Source: Pseudomonas monteilii NBRC 103158 = DSM 14164 (GTDB lineage Bacteria > Pseudomonadota > Gammaproteobacteria > Pseudomonadales > Pseudomonadaceae). Taken from it: DNA of 32,088 bases. Positions 7,363 through 15,560 of the stretch are shown here, in pieces (position 1 is the stretch's first letter; every line of letters starts with the position of its first letter). Made by a program: the position numbers and the translations under genes. The notes under the pieces were generated by a model. That model saw nothing but the letters and a program-made list of their open reading frames with translations, was not told where the DNA came from and ran no database searches. The stretch spans positions 1-32,088 of the forward strand of contig NZ_BBIS01000064.1 in the NCBI RefSeq assembly GCF_000730605.1, given 5' to 3'.

Positions 7363-7863
7363 TCAGGGGTGTTGGTTCGCGGGAAAGACTCGTTCAACAA
7401 TCGCGCAATCCAACCAGTGTCCTTCAAGGCGGGCGTGTTTTTCGTAGACTCCAACTATCCGAAAACCACAGGACTGGCAGAGCGCGAGACTCGCCACGTT
7501 GGAGGTGAAAATACGGGATAGGACTTTCCAGAATCCGCGTGCCTCGGCTTCGCTCAACAATGCGGACAGCAGCGTCTTGCCGATGCCGCGTCCTCGGATA
7601 TCACGGCGTAGGTAGATCGAAAAGTCGGCGATGCCAGCGTAGCACGAACGCGCGCGGTAGCTGCTCAGGCTAGCCCACGCCACTACCGCGCCGTCGATCT
7701 CGACGACCAGCACCGGATAGTGAGGCATCTCGGCAATCCAGGGCTGCACATCCATGGAGGTGCGCGGCTGGGTCTCGAACGTAGAGCTACGGTCTTCGAT
7801 CCCTTGGTTGTAGATCTCGGCAATGGCCTGAATATCACCGAGTTGAGCGTGGCGGATGTGCAT
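7363..7863 (-). CDS. arsN1: ArsN1-like GNAT N-acetyltransferase (arsinothricin/phosphinothricin type)
   Basis: A 166-residue GNAT enzyme. The acetyl-CoA loop RGRGIGKTLL lies at 90-99 and the start IYNQGIEDRSSTFET (17-31) is the hallmark of the phosphinothricin/arsinothricin acetyltransferase group. ArsN1 acetylates the amino group of the arsenical antibiotic arsinothricin. The presence of arsH, arsO and arsJ nearby supports an arsenical substrate, but phosphinothricin or methionine sulfoximine acetylation cannot be excluded. ATG 7863 has a good AAGGAAG; a longer reading to 7935 adds no family sequence. Confidence 0.8.
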   Translation of the reverse strand: MHIRHAQLGDIQAIAEIYNQGIEDRSSTFETQPRTSMDVQPWIAEMPHYPVLVVEIDGAVVAWASLSSYRARSCYAGIADFSIYLRRDIRGRGIGKTLLSALLSEAEARGFWKVLSRIFTSNVASLALCQSCGFRIVGVYEKHARLEGHWLDCAIVERVFPANQHP

Positions 7864-7900
7864 CTGGCTTCCTTTTCGATTGGTGCGTACAACGAGCTGG

Positions 7901-8002
7901 ATTGGCGGCCAATTGCTCGGCCTCATTCCCACCAACTACTTGTTTGCACTGCTCGCCGTAATCCTCCTGATCCCCTCAGTGAAGGTATGGCGGCATTGCT
8001 GA
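7901..8002 (+). pseudogene. C-terminal remnant of a membrane permease, TauE/SafE-like
   Basis: An open stretch read IGGQLLGLIPTNYLFALLAV and then ILLIPSVKVWRHC before a TGA at 8000. It looks like the last transmembrane helix of a TauE/SafE-type (sulfite exporter family) permease: glycine-rich turn, short PTNYL link, hydrophobic helix, basic end. No start codon or remaining gene lies upstream, where arsN1 begins on the other strand, so it is a truncated fossil. Family assignment from 33 residues is weak. Confidence 0.35.
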
Positions 8003-8371
8003 GCCCGAGTATTGAGGCACCTCTGGTTGGCTAGCTCTGGATCTGTAAACTGTGGGCTCGAAAAACCTCGTTTGTGACTTTTCTGATCTCGTACTGAGTG
8101 GGAAAGTCAGCCATTTTCAACGAGATGCCGCCTTTGTTTACAGATTTAGTCGGCATAAGAGGCGTTAACCACTGACCAGATGAAGGATTACTTCCTCGCA
8201 GCATTCGTGACCTTGATAACTGTAGCTGCACCACTACAAGCAATCGGAGTTGCCTTGTCCGTTGCGCTGAACAAGAAAGGGCGAGTTTCTCGTTTTAATG
8301 CGCTGCGAGCTCTTGCAAGAAAATAGGGAGAGGATTGCCCGTCTACGAGCAGCACCCCACAAGGCGTTGAA
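8003..8371. other. Gene-poor stretch after the permease remnant
   Basis: No convincing gene. A short leftward frame over 8031-8243 (ending FRAHSLQIQS) has uneven codon use and no Shine-Dalgarno sequence. The 6-bp inverted pair ATGCCG/CGGCAT flanks a TTTACAGATTTAG core near 8125-8155. This may be a recombination scar between the metal-resistance block and the following small-gene tract. Confidence 0.3.
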
Positions 8372-8614
8372 GTGCGTTACCTGCAGGCATATCTGCAGCA
8401 GTCGGCGCAGTACGACCCGGCGCGTTTCGCCGGCGCGGCGGAAGCCGTCCTGGTCTATGTCGCTGACCTTGAGGCGCATACCCCGGTTTATCAGCCGCAG
8501 GCCTTCCGGGGCTTTGTCCATGGCCTGTGGGCCGTGGGGCTGATCGACCTGGAGGTGCTGGATCGGGTCGACCAGTATCAGCTGGAAGATCCCGCACTCA
8601 ACCCCAGAAGCTGA
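8372..8614 (+). CDS. Hypothetical protein, 80 residues
   Basis: Not recognised. The frame is GC-rich at third positions and reads like a real soluble helical protein (RYLQAYLQQSAQYDPARFAG at the N-terminus, ending DPALNPRS). The start is GTG at 8372 with AAGGCG a few bases upstream; no in-frame ATG is available, so the 5' end could be truncated by the scar before it. First of a series of small rightward genes. Confidence 0.55.
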   Translation: MRYLQAYLQQSAQYDPARFAGAAEAVLVYVADLEAHTPVYQPQAFRGFVHGLWAVGLIDLEVLDRVDQYQLEDPALNPRS

Positions 8615-8801
8615 ACGAGGGGAGTATGGCAGGTTACCTCCCCACCTTCGTTCCGGCCCGACATCCAGGTGAAGCGAAGGTCGGCTTGAACCAGCGCCGG
8701 TGACTCCTTACCCTCAGTGGCGACATTTCCTACAGCTGTTGTTGAAATAGCTGATCGACTACGGCCGCCATTGCCAGGGAAAGTTAAGTTTTTCCTGAGC
8801 A

Positions 8802-9035
8802 ATGGACCAGAAAATGCCAACACTCCCCACCACCGTATTGAAATTGCCGTTCCACGTTCATTTTGATCAACACACCGTCGATGCCGTTAATCGCTACCGC
8901 GCTGCCCGCGCGGAACACCTGAGACAAGGGCACGGCGAATCAATGAGCAGTGCTGAACTGTTTGTCGCCTACCAGTGGGCCGCCTTTGACTTGGCCACCG
9001 CGCTGGATGCATTGCTGGAGAAGCACGCCAGGTGA
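8802..9035 (+). CDS. Hypothetical protein, 77 residues
   Basis: Not recognised. Predicted soluble, mostly helical after residue 20 (FDQHTVDAVNRYRAARAEHL; then WAAFDLATALDALLEKHAR). Codon use fits the neighbours. The start is ATG 8802 or ATG 8814 (four codons later); neither has a strong ribosome binding site. It is separated from the gene upstream by 187 bases in which I see nothing. Confidence 0.55.
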   Translation: MDQKMPTLPTTVLKLPFHVHFDQHTVDAVNRYRAARAEHLRQGHGESMSSAELFVAYQWAAFDLATALDALLEKHAR

Positions 9036-9109
9036 TGCTCCCCATGCCCTTGGGATCTGACGGCTCCCAAGAGCTTCAGATAGGCCTGTCGCGCCTCTGA
9101 GCGAAAACG

Positions 9110-9874
9110 TCAGGCGGTTGTCAGTCCGAAGGATTCCCCAAGGCGATCGATGATCGTTGCCATATTGGTTTTGAGGTTGAGCTGCTTGAAATCGACGTCT
9201 TCAGCAGGCAACAGTTCAAGGAAGAGTTTCATGTCGGCCATGATGCTTTCCGGCAGCTCAGTGACCTCGCCATCCAGCAAACCGGTCAGCGCCAGGACGT
9301 CGTTTCGATGCTTTCGGATGTGCTTGCTTTCGACCTGCTCCCCGTTCTTCTTCCGCTCAGACAGGTCAAGCCATGCTTTGACCTTGAACGGGATCAGGCG
9401 GTCAGCGCCGATGTAGGACAACTCACCATTCTCCAAGCGGCCGGTTAAAAGCAGGCGGTAGTAAGCATCATCGAGGAGTATCGCCGACAAGCTGGAGACC
9501 GTTTCGTCCGTAGGGATCGGGATCAGTGTTGCGTTCTCTTCGTGGTCTAGACCGTCCGGCGCCCGCGAGAAAAGTTCGATCTGGGCCGGATAGGCCTCAT
9601 CCGTGGGCTTATCGAAGCGATAGAAACAGGGTTTTTCGCCGCCTTTCAGCCTGATCTGGTAACCACCCGCGTCTATGAACGACCAGAAATGCGCGACGAA
9701 TCCGGCATCCAGCGCTTCGACCACCAAAACGATGTCCAGGTCTTTAGTAGCCCTGAAGCTATCGCCCGCATCCTCCATTGCCAGAGCGGAGGCCACGCCA
9801 CCGATCAGTACGTAGCGATCACGGAAGTCGCGGAAGTGGTGTCCGAACAGTTCTAGGCCTCTCACGCTAGCCAT
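9110..9874 (-). CDS. AbiEii-like nucleotidyltransferase toxin
   Basis: A 254-residue nucleotidyltransferase. GGVASAL (25-31) and KDLDIVL (44-50, with Asp45 and Asp47 as metal ligands) form the catalytic core. FKVKAWLDLSERKK and the following KHRNDVLAL resemble the later lysine and RND-type motifs of AbiEii/AbiGii toxins. Members of this fold modify tRNA or other acceptors with nucleotides and stop growth or block phage. The gene overlaps the upstream partner by 13 bases, so translation is coupled, antitoxin first, as in AbiE systems. Confidence 0.75.
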   Translation of the reverse strand: MASVRGLELFGHHFRDFRDRYVLIGGVASALAMEDAGDSFRATKDLDIVLVVEALDAGFVAHFWSFIDAGGYQIRLKGGEKPCFYRFDKPTDEAYPAQIELFSRAPDGLDHEENATLIPIPTDETVSSLSAILLDDAYYRLLLTGRLENGELSYIGADRLIPFKVKAWLDLSERKKNGEQVESKHIRKHRNDVLALTGLLDGEVTELPESIMADMKLFLELLPAEDVDFKQLNLKTNMATIIDRLGESFGLTTA

Positions 9875-10881
9875 GTAACCTTCTCCTTGAGTTCATCCAA
9901 CGCAATCTGAATGCGTTCGTCGGGGTTGTCTTCCAAGCTCAGAAGCAACGAAGCTTCGTCGGCGATATGGTGTCTTTCGTAGAGTGACGGATACGCCCAG
10001 ATCTCAACGCACTCTTCAATGGTGTCCACCGACTCGGCAATCTTGAACGCTTGAAGCGCCAGCATGTCGGTGAACACTTTTTTCGTCATCCCCCACACCG
10101 CTTGCTTCGGCTCCGCAAGCATCGTGTATTGGGCGAGAGCAGTTTCTCCGGCCAGGAAGACACCGGGTGCCGACCGGATAGCATTGCGAGTAATGCCAAT
10201 TTTCTTTCTGACGGGCGACCGCAGGTATTGCTTGGCCTTGCTGAAGACTTCTGCAGGTGATGCGTTGAAGGCGTAGGTACTCCACTGCAGCTCGCTTTTC
10301 GCAGGGGCTATCAACGATAGCGATGTCAGCTGATCGACTGCCCTGGATAAGGTCATTCGGCTGTAGTTGAGGTCGCCCATCAGAGCGTTTGTGGTGAATA
10401 GCGTGTCTTCGGTGTTACCACCATAGAGGCAGGAGAGCAGCATTGCCTGAGCGGCTGGTAGGAGGGCCGCGACCTCACCCTGTTCTCGTCGCTGACGAAA
10501 GTTCTCTCTCAGGTCCAGCGCCAACTCCGGGATGAACATCTGGAAGCCAGGTTGGATAAAGTTGACCTGATGCGTGATCAGACTCCGACGGTCCTGGGTC
10601 GTCAGGGACCTGCAAACGTAGGTGATGATCCGATTGGAAGCTTTACGCACCAGGTCGACGTGCTTTTGCAGCTTTACGATGCCTGGATAATCTTTCTCAT
10701 CCCGAGGGACCAACAGGACCAAGGCGACAACCGCGTTGCTCGCCAGCGGAATGGTCAACTCGAACATTTTGTAGCTGTCACGGATGTTGAAAGACACCTT
10801 GAATCCCACCGGTTCAAGGTGCGCTGACACACCGAGGACAGCCTCGATGTAGGTCTTCGCGTCGTCCTGTAGATTCGACAT
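9862..10881 (-). CDS. AbiEi-like antitoxin / autorepressor with winged-helix segment
   Basis: A 339-residue protein in the antitoxin position of an AbiE-like pair. A central MarR-like winged helix is suggested by LMGDLNYSRMTLSRAVDQLT; the C-terminal half (VFLAGETALAQYTML, later EIWAYPSLYERHHIADEASL) resembles the toxin-neutralising part of AbiEi-type proteins. It is longer than usual AbiEi antitoxins (about 200-280 residues) because of an extra N-terminal domain that I do not recognise. ATG 10881 is preferred (AAGGTG eight bases upstream); GTG 10914 lies at the promoter -10. Four symmetrical operator half-sites upstream fit autoregulation. Confidence 0.65.
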   Translation of the reverse strand: MSNLQDDAKTYIEAVLGVSAHLEPVGFKVSFNIRDSYKMFELTIPLASNAVVALVLLVPRDEKDYPGIVKLQKHVDLVRKASNRIITYVCRSLTTQDRRSLITHQVNFIQPGFQMFIPELALDLRENFRQRREQGEVAALLPAAQAMLLSCLYGGNTEDTLFTTNALMGDLNYSRMTLSRAVDQLTSLSLIAPAKSELQWSTYAFNASPAEVFSKAKQYLRSPVRKKIGITRNAIRSAPGVFLAGETALAQYTMLAEPKQAVWGMTKKVFTDMLALQAFKIAESVDTIEECVEIWAYPSLYERHHIADEASLLLSLEDNPDERIQIALDELKEKVTWLA

Positions 10882-10894
10882 ATCCCCGGCACCT

Positions 10895-10955
10895 TGTAAC
10901 TCTGTTTTTTTCACTGTAACTCACCGTAGGTTACACGTCAAAAAAGTATGTTACA
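10895..10955 (-). promoter_or_regulatory. Four-half-site nested palindrome over the AbiE-like promoter
   Basis: TGTAAC occurs at 10895-10900 and 10915-10920, and its complement GTTACA at 10930-10935 and 10950-10955. Both pairs are centred exactly on 10925, with half-sites 20 bases apart on each side. On the minus strand the promoter TTGACG (10941-10936), 17 bases, TACAGT (10918-10913) lies within it. The arrangement predicts cooperative binding of two dimers that cover the promoter. Confidence 0.7.
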
Positions 10956-11131
10956 GCCTAGGAAATACTGGGGTCTCAGATGGGTTACGACATTATCCAG
11001 AAAAATTGGGAAGCCACATTGCCTTGCACTTCCGAAGGCTCGTGAGACTGTCATCTCACAGCGTAAAGAACCCTAGCAATGTGCTCAACACGAGCAAGGC
11101 TCTCAAGCCCAAACCGACAGGAGACTTCCCC

Positions 11132-11608
11132 ATGATTCTCACCAACGAACGCCGCAAAGATGCAGAGGACGTGGGCGTACTGCTTCACGCCATCTTCAGC
11201 CACGCGGAGGCCAATGCCGAACATCTCGACCGCACCCTCGTGGCCGTGGGGTACGCCACACTGCTGAAGCTGGCCGAGAGCGCAGCGGAACAAGTCGCTT
11301 TTCTGCATGACGACTCGGTCGAGGAGTGGGATGGTGCTATCTGGTACGAGCGTTTGGCCGATGTAGGCAGCGACAGCCTCGCCGCCGGGCTGTTTGCCTC
11401 AGACCATCCGGATGTGCGCGCAGTTGTAGTGAAATGGCTGCTCTCCTTTGGTCCCGTAGAGTTCTCCCATGCCGGCAAACGCTGGTCGTTCGATGCTGAT
11501 GAGCTGGCGGAGTGGGAAGGAGAAGAGGAAGGCTTCCATTTCCGTGCCTACCACGAGCTTGCCGAACCGACCATTGAAGCTGTGTCCCGTTTCATCGACC
11601 GGCTGTAA
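11132..11608 (+). CDS. Hypothetical acidic protein, 158 residues
   Basis: Not recognised. A soluble, strongly acidic protein (EEWDGAIWYERLADVG; later ELAEWEGEEEGFHF). The start MILTNERRKDAEDVG at 11132 is supported by AGGAG at 11119-11123 just upstream; a longer reading to 11006 has no such site. It is 46 bases before the next gene, so the two may be co-transcribed. Confidence 0.6.
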   Translation: MILTNERRKDAEDVGVLLHAIFSHAEANAEHLDRTLVAVGYATLLKLAESAAEQVAFLHDDSVEEWDGAIWYERLADVGSDSLAAGLFASDHPDVRAVVVKWLLSFGPVEFSHAGKRWSFDADELAEWEGEEEGFHFRAYHELAEPTIEAVSRFIDRL

Positions 11609-11654
11609 CATACCACCGCCCCAGCCCGCGTGGGCTTCACGGAATTTCAGAGCC

Positions 11655-11945
11655 ATGTCCAACCTGCCTCACATCAAGAAGCCCTGCCGAGACTGCCCGT
11701 TTCGCAAGGACTCTTTGCGGGGTTGGTTGGGCAAGGATCGGATCATCGAAATTCTCGCTGCCGACTCGTTCGTCTGCGACAAGAAGACGGACATGCAGTG
11801 CGCTGGGCACATGCTCATCAATGGCCAGGAAAACGCATTTGTGCGAACGGCTGAGCGACTTCGCATCCCGCTAGACCTTTCCGGGGACGAGCAGGTTTTC
11901 GAGAGCAAAGTCGCCTGCATCGAGCACCATTCTCGCGAGAAGTAA
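11655..11945 (+). CDS. Small zinc-binding-type protein, probably DUF6283
   Basis: A 96-residue protein with a cysteine pattern of DUF6283: CRDCPFRKDSLRGWLG (Cys11, Cys14), FVCDKK, and QCAGHMLINGQENAF, with a later AC-x3-HH. The CPFR box plus CAGH suggests a bound metal. This family is found in phages and mobile elements and has no assigned role. No strong ribosome binding site is seen before the ATG at 11655. Confidence 0.65.
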   Translation: MSNLPHIKKPCRDCPFRKDSLRGWLGKDRIIEILAADSFVCDKKTDMQCAGHMLINGQENAFVRTAERLRIPLDLSGDEQVFESKVACIEHHSREK

Positions 11946-12145
11946 CCGGCCCACGTCTGAATGGTCACCCCGTGTACCAGAAGGCGTACGGTTGCCGGCA
12001 GCGATCGACTTTGACTTCTTCTCTGAACACGCTGCCCTCGCCTGGCTATTCGCCCCAATGACGGTATCCATTTGCCCCTTGCGCTTTCGCGCAATGGAGG
12101 AAGATTCCTGGAAGTCGACATTCGAACGGCTTTGAAGGGAACGCA

Positions 12146-12619
12146 ATGACTACTGAATCTGAAATTAACACCATCCTCGCAGCGCCGGCGTCGAGTCAAT
12201 GGCTCAAGCAGGCGCTTGAGTCGGCCCTGGACCGCGATTGTGCTGATGCAGCCAGAGACGCAAAAACACTGCATCACCTGCTTGAGCGCCGCGCCCTGGC
12301 AAATCTCTGCCTCGACCGGGAGGCACAGGATCATCAAACATCACCGACCGTGCCTGAGCTGGCGAGCGAGTTAAGCGGAGTTCAGGCTGTCTTGCTGACG
12401 TTGGGCTTCACGTTGCTTGCTGCTTGCGTATGTGGCGCTATCGCCTGGATGTGCGTGTGGTTCGGCTTAATCCACCTGAAATGGGTGTACCGCCTCGCAG
12501 CAGCGGGGGGCGTTCTTACCGCTGCCGCAAGCCTCTTCACCTTCTATCACGACTACCGGGCCGAACGTGATCGCTACCTGGCTCGTGAAATGACGAGAGA
12601 GCCACGGAGGACACCATGA
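12146..12619 (+). CDS. Hypothetical membrane protein, 157 residues
   Basis: Not recognised. An N-terminal soluble helical half (1-75) is followed by two membrane segments at about 79-106 and 113-135 and a basic C-terminal tail (YRAERDRYLAREMTREPRR). AAGGGAA lies just upstream of ATG 12146. The stop overlaps the start of a 29-residue reading frame by ATGA. Confidence 0.6.
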   Translation: MTTESEINTILAAPASSQWLKQALESALDRDCADAARDAKTLHHLLERRALANLCLDREAQDHQTSPTVPELASELSGVQAVLLTLGFTLLAACVCGAIAWMCVWFGLIHLKWVYRLAAAGGVLTAAASLFTFYHDYRAERDRYLAREMTREPRRTP

Positions 12620-12705
12620 GCTCATTCGATCCGGCGCCCTGCCCCAGGCAAACCCGTCGTCAATTCAGCCCGCCCGGCGCTCAACGGCAGTACATTCCGG
12701 GGTAA
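12616..12705 (+). CDS. Possible 29-residue microprotein
   Basis: MSSFDPAPCPRQTRRQFSPP and nine more residues, basic and proline-rich. The ATG (12616) overlaps the preceding stop as ATGA and is preceded by a perfect GGAGG at the right distance, inside the end of the upstream gene. It ends 13 bases before the next gene. The strong initiation signal is the main support; it could also be a translational coupler or leader. Confidence 0.4.
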   Translation: MSSFDPAPCPRQTRRQFSPPGAQRQYIPG

Positions 12706-12718
12706 GCAGGGGAAAGAT

Positions 12719-12961
12719 ATGGCCAGGAATACTGGCAGTGCTCGCTGCTCCCACTGCGGCGCGGAGTATCGCCTGTTCTCGATCTTCAATCGCGACATGC
12801 AGGGGCTTTGCAAGGCTTGGCGTGGTAGGCATGAGCGTGCGTGCGCTGCGAAGACACCGGCCCAGCGACGGTCATGGGCGAAACGGTTTGAGGGCATGGA
12901 TCGGACCGAGAGCAGCATCACAGTCGATCTTGAGCATCCCGGTTTTCTTGACTTCCAGTAG
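12719..12961 (+). CDS. Hypothetical small protein with CxxC motif, 80 residues
   Basis: Not recognised. CSHCGAEYRLFSIFN at residues 10-24 gives a CxxC pair, and Cys31 and Cys42 could complete a metal site. The middle is rich in Arg/Lys. AGGGGAA is placed well before ATG 12719. Codon use matches the neighbours. Confidence 0.55.
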   Translation: MARNTGSARCSHCGAEYRLFSIFNRDMQGLCKAWRGRHERACAAKTPAQRRSWAKRFEGMDRTESSITVDLEHPGFLDFQ

Positions 12962-13054
12962 TAGGGATGACCCGCGGCCCCCGCGGTGCCGCATCTGCCG
13001 AAGTTGAACCGAGGGCGAGCCCCGCCCCCCCACGAACACGGAGAAGCGCTTCGT

Positions 13055-13333
13055 ATGGAACTGAAACTCGGTACCTGGGCCTGTGCGGCCCTCTTACTGC
13101 TGGGCTTGTCGAGCCAGACACTGGCAGATTCAAAAACTCCCGCCGAGACTGTTGAAACCATTTACATCGGTGGGGCCCTGGGGAAGACGATCATAAAAGC
13201 GTGTATCGGCGATCAGCTGTACCTGATTACACGGCAATCGAATGGCCCATCAGGAATCACCCCCTCGCTGCATGAAGGCAAGCCTGAACGTTGCCAAGTG
13301 AAGGCTGCTGAGCCGGTGCCGAAAAGCAGGTAA
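13055..13333 (+). CDS. Hypothetical exported protein, 92 residues
   Basis: Residues 1-25 form a signal peptide (MELKLGTWACAALLLLGLSS, cleavage probably after QTLA). The mature part of about 67 residues contains two cysteines (KACIGD and ERCQV) that could form a periplasmic disulfide. Not recognised. The start is chosen at the signal peptide, with GGAG upstream; a longer reading to 12986 adds an unlikely Pro/Arg-rich leader. Confidence 0.55.
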   Translation: MELKLGTWACAALLLLGLSSQTLADSKTPAETVETIYIGGALGKTIIKACIGDQLYLITRQSNGPSGITPSLHEGKPERCQVKAAEPVPKSR

Positions 13334-13446
13334 TCCAACCCTGCACGCCATGCGTGGCCATCGCCGCTACCCTAAGGCCGTGCAAAGTACCGCGTCCTCC
13401 TTGGAGGCGCTGAGCTACATCCCGAACCACGATAGAGCTATAGAGA

Positions 13447-13830
13447 ATGAAACAGAACGGCAAATATGGGGCGTGCACCGGGCTTGGCAAACGCTCCAAT
13501 CCCATACATAGCGAGACTTGCACTGGCCGCAGCAAAAGAGTCGGCGGTCCGAGTGGGGATCGCGTGCCACGGGTGCTTGTGTTGCTGTTGCTGTCCTTAG
13601 TGGTCGTCAGGGTCATAGTCGGCAGCGCCACATTCGAGCACATCTGGCTTGGCCTTTCAGCGGCGCTTTTCGGCGGACTGATAATGATGAACGTGAGGAT
13701 CCTCGTCCGCTGGATCTGCTTTGGTGAGGCCCATGTTCGGGCATGGCTAGCTCAGTCAAGCGGGCGCGGGCATGCCGTACTCTTTGCTACAGGAGCTCTG
13801 ATCGCAGTGGGCGTCTACTACCACTTCTGA
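13447..13830 (+). CDS. Hypothetical membrane protein, 127 residues
   Basis: Not recognised. Three membrane segments at about 42-60, 66-85 and 108-125 with a loop RWICFGEAHVRAWLAQ. Residues 1-39 are not hydrophobic and look poorly constrained. A GTG at 13564 preceded by GGGGA would start just before the first membrane segment and may be the true start. Confidence 0.5.
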   Translation: MKQNGKYGACTGLGKRSNPIHSETCTGRSKRVGGPSGDRVPRVLVLLLLSLVVVRVIVGSATFEHIWLGLSAALFGGLIMMNVRILVRWICFGEAHVRAWLAQSSGRGHAVLFATGALIAVGVYYHF

Positions 13831-13848
13831 CTGATTCGAAGAGCCTTC

Positions 13849-13999
13849 GCCGACAGTACTTACCTTACGGCATGTGACCAGTTTCTCCGATGGCGTTCGA
13901 CGTCTGGGCCTTGGGAATGGCAGCGGTAGGTGTGGCTGCCTAGCCTGGCACCTCGTGTGCTCCCTGCGACACACAAACAGATAGCGGGCCGACAGTACT
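13849..13999 (+). repeat. Exact 12-bp direct repeat
   Basis: GCCGACAGTACT occurs at 13849-13860 and again at 13988-13999, bracketing 127 bases of non-coding sequence between two genes. Cause unknown: it could be a deletion or insertion footprint or a regulatory repeat. Confidence 0.35.
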
Positions 14000-14071
14000 A
14001 GGGGCTCAATGCGGCGCGTCACGGTGCAGTCAGAACTGGGTCGTTCAACTGTCAGGTGTGAAACGCAGTCG

Positions 14072-15271
14072 TCAGGGACAAAGGCGGGCTTTCTCATACG
14101 CCTGATAGTGGGCCTCAAGAAAGAGGATTCGAGGCTTGGGGCTGAGAGCGAAAAGGCGCTTCCCATGATAGGCCTGGTACCCGGCATCGTTCACTGAGCT
14201 TGCCACCTCGACAGTGAGTGAACGCGGATTGATCGTCACCAGGTGCGCGTCGAACAGCCGGTGCAGGTCGACTCTGAGCAGCAGGCCGTTGGTGACGTCG
14301 TTCGTTTGATCCCCGCGATAGGGAATGATGTGAGCCGCCTCGAGCAGGGTGTCGACCGTGCACCCGGTGATGCAGCACTCCGCACCGTATCGCTCCAGCA
14401 TCGCTGTCCGAAAATTCCCCTGCCCAGGCCGGATAACTGCGACCTGGGAGCGCACAGCCCTCCGATCAACCGTGAGTAAGGCCAGCTCCGCTGCAGGAGC
14501 AGCTGCAGGCGCTTGCGCCTGAACCTCCGAAGGCAGGACATCCTCCAATTCAAGAACCAACTCGTGCTGGAGCATCCGGCGGTAGCTGGGTTTCTCAGGT
14601 GCCTCTGCGGTCAGCGATCGGAGTATCGCCAATGTCTCGGCCGCGGCTTCCAACGATGCGAAACTTTCCGGCCGGTTGTCCCAGGCCTTTCTGAGTTCAT
14701 CCACGGTGAGCTCGCTCACGGCCGCCAGCGTGAGCCCTGCTGCGTCGCTGTTCGCCGCGTCAGGGACATGCACCGGCGCCACTGTTGCTTCTTCCTGATC
14801 CGTCAGCTCTTCCTGGTCCGCGACCGCGAAGATGGCCACGACCTCTGGATGACTAATGTAGGCGCTGGCGCCGGCGTAATATTCGTCAATGCCCTCCAGC
14901 ACCCTGACCAGCGCATACATCTCCGCCGCCGCTTCCTTCGATCCGCAGCTTTGCGAGCGGCACGCCCACGCCTGCACCAGGTCATCAGTGGTGAATTCAA
15001 GAAGGTCTTCGACCTGGAGGGCGTACAGATGCCACGGTGGATCATCGTCAAGGGCGGCGGAGAACTTGCCGGCTGAATACGGCGCCAAATGATGAGAAAT
15101 CGAAATGCCATCGACGGTTACCAAGCCATCGCGGTCTTCAGCCATATAGGTGATGAACTCGTGAACGTGCCGATACCAACTACGGTACCCGACCAACGTA
15201 GTGCGCGAATTACCCGGTTTGGATATTTTTCGGCCGGGCTTGGCCCGTGGCCGGCTGGCCGGTGTTCTCAC
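14072..15271 (-). CDS. HNH endonuclease-domain protein
   Basis: A protein of about 399 residues whose C-terminal quarter is an HNH nuclease: CCITGCTVDTLLEAAHIIPY, then NDVTNGLLLRVDLHRLFDAH, where AH, N and H supply the metal and catalytic residues. The N-terminal 280 residues are unrecognised. They contain two related segments (DDLVQAWACRSQSCGSKEAA and DELRKAWDNRPESFASLEAA), an internal repeat. Such proteins often act in restriction of foreign DNA. The GTG start at 15271 is uncertain; the gene stands alone between rightward genes. Confidence 0.8.
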   Translation of the reverse strand: MRTPASRPRAKPGRKISKPGNSRTTLVGYRSWYRHVHEFITYMAEDRDGLVTVDGISISHHLAPYSAGKFSAALDDDPPWHLYALQVEDLLEFTTDDLVQAWACRSQSCGSKEAAAEMYALVRVLEGIDEYYAGASAYISHPEVVAIFAVADQEELTDQEEATVAPVHVPDAANSDAAGLTLAAVSELTVDELRKAWDNRPESFASLEAAAETLAILRSLTAEAPEKPSYRRMLQHELVLELEDVLPSEVQAQAPAAAPAAELALLTVDRRAVRSQVAVIRPGQGNFRTAMLERYGAECCITGCTVDTLLEAAHIIPYRGDQTNDVTNGLLLRVDLHRLFDAHLVTINPRSLTVEVASSVNDAGYQAYHGKRLFALSPKPRILFLEAHYQAYEKARLCP

Positions 15272-15560
15272 GGTGGTCCGTCACTCATGTAATGGCAGCC
15301 CAAAGTATACCGTAACGCACCACCAGATTTTGTCAGCACGGAGGCCTCAAACCAACGCTCAGGACCAGGCACACTCAAGGCGCTTGAGCTAGCGCAAAGT
15401 TTCGTAACCACTCTCGGATTGCCAGGTGCACTACAAGGTCTCCTCGGGTACGCTCGTCACCCTGGAAAGTTGCCCTCTACCCCATCGTCCCACTCAAGAA
15501 ACCGTGGCCGAGGTCGTAAAAGGAATTTAACTCACACGGACGCTGAACCGAGGATCCCTA

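Noticed and set aside
8031..8243. A 70-codon leftward frame in the eroded region
   Set aside because: No ribosome binding site, uneven codon use and no recognisable similarity; left as part of the gene-poor stretch.
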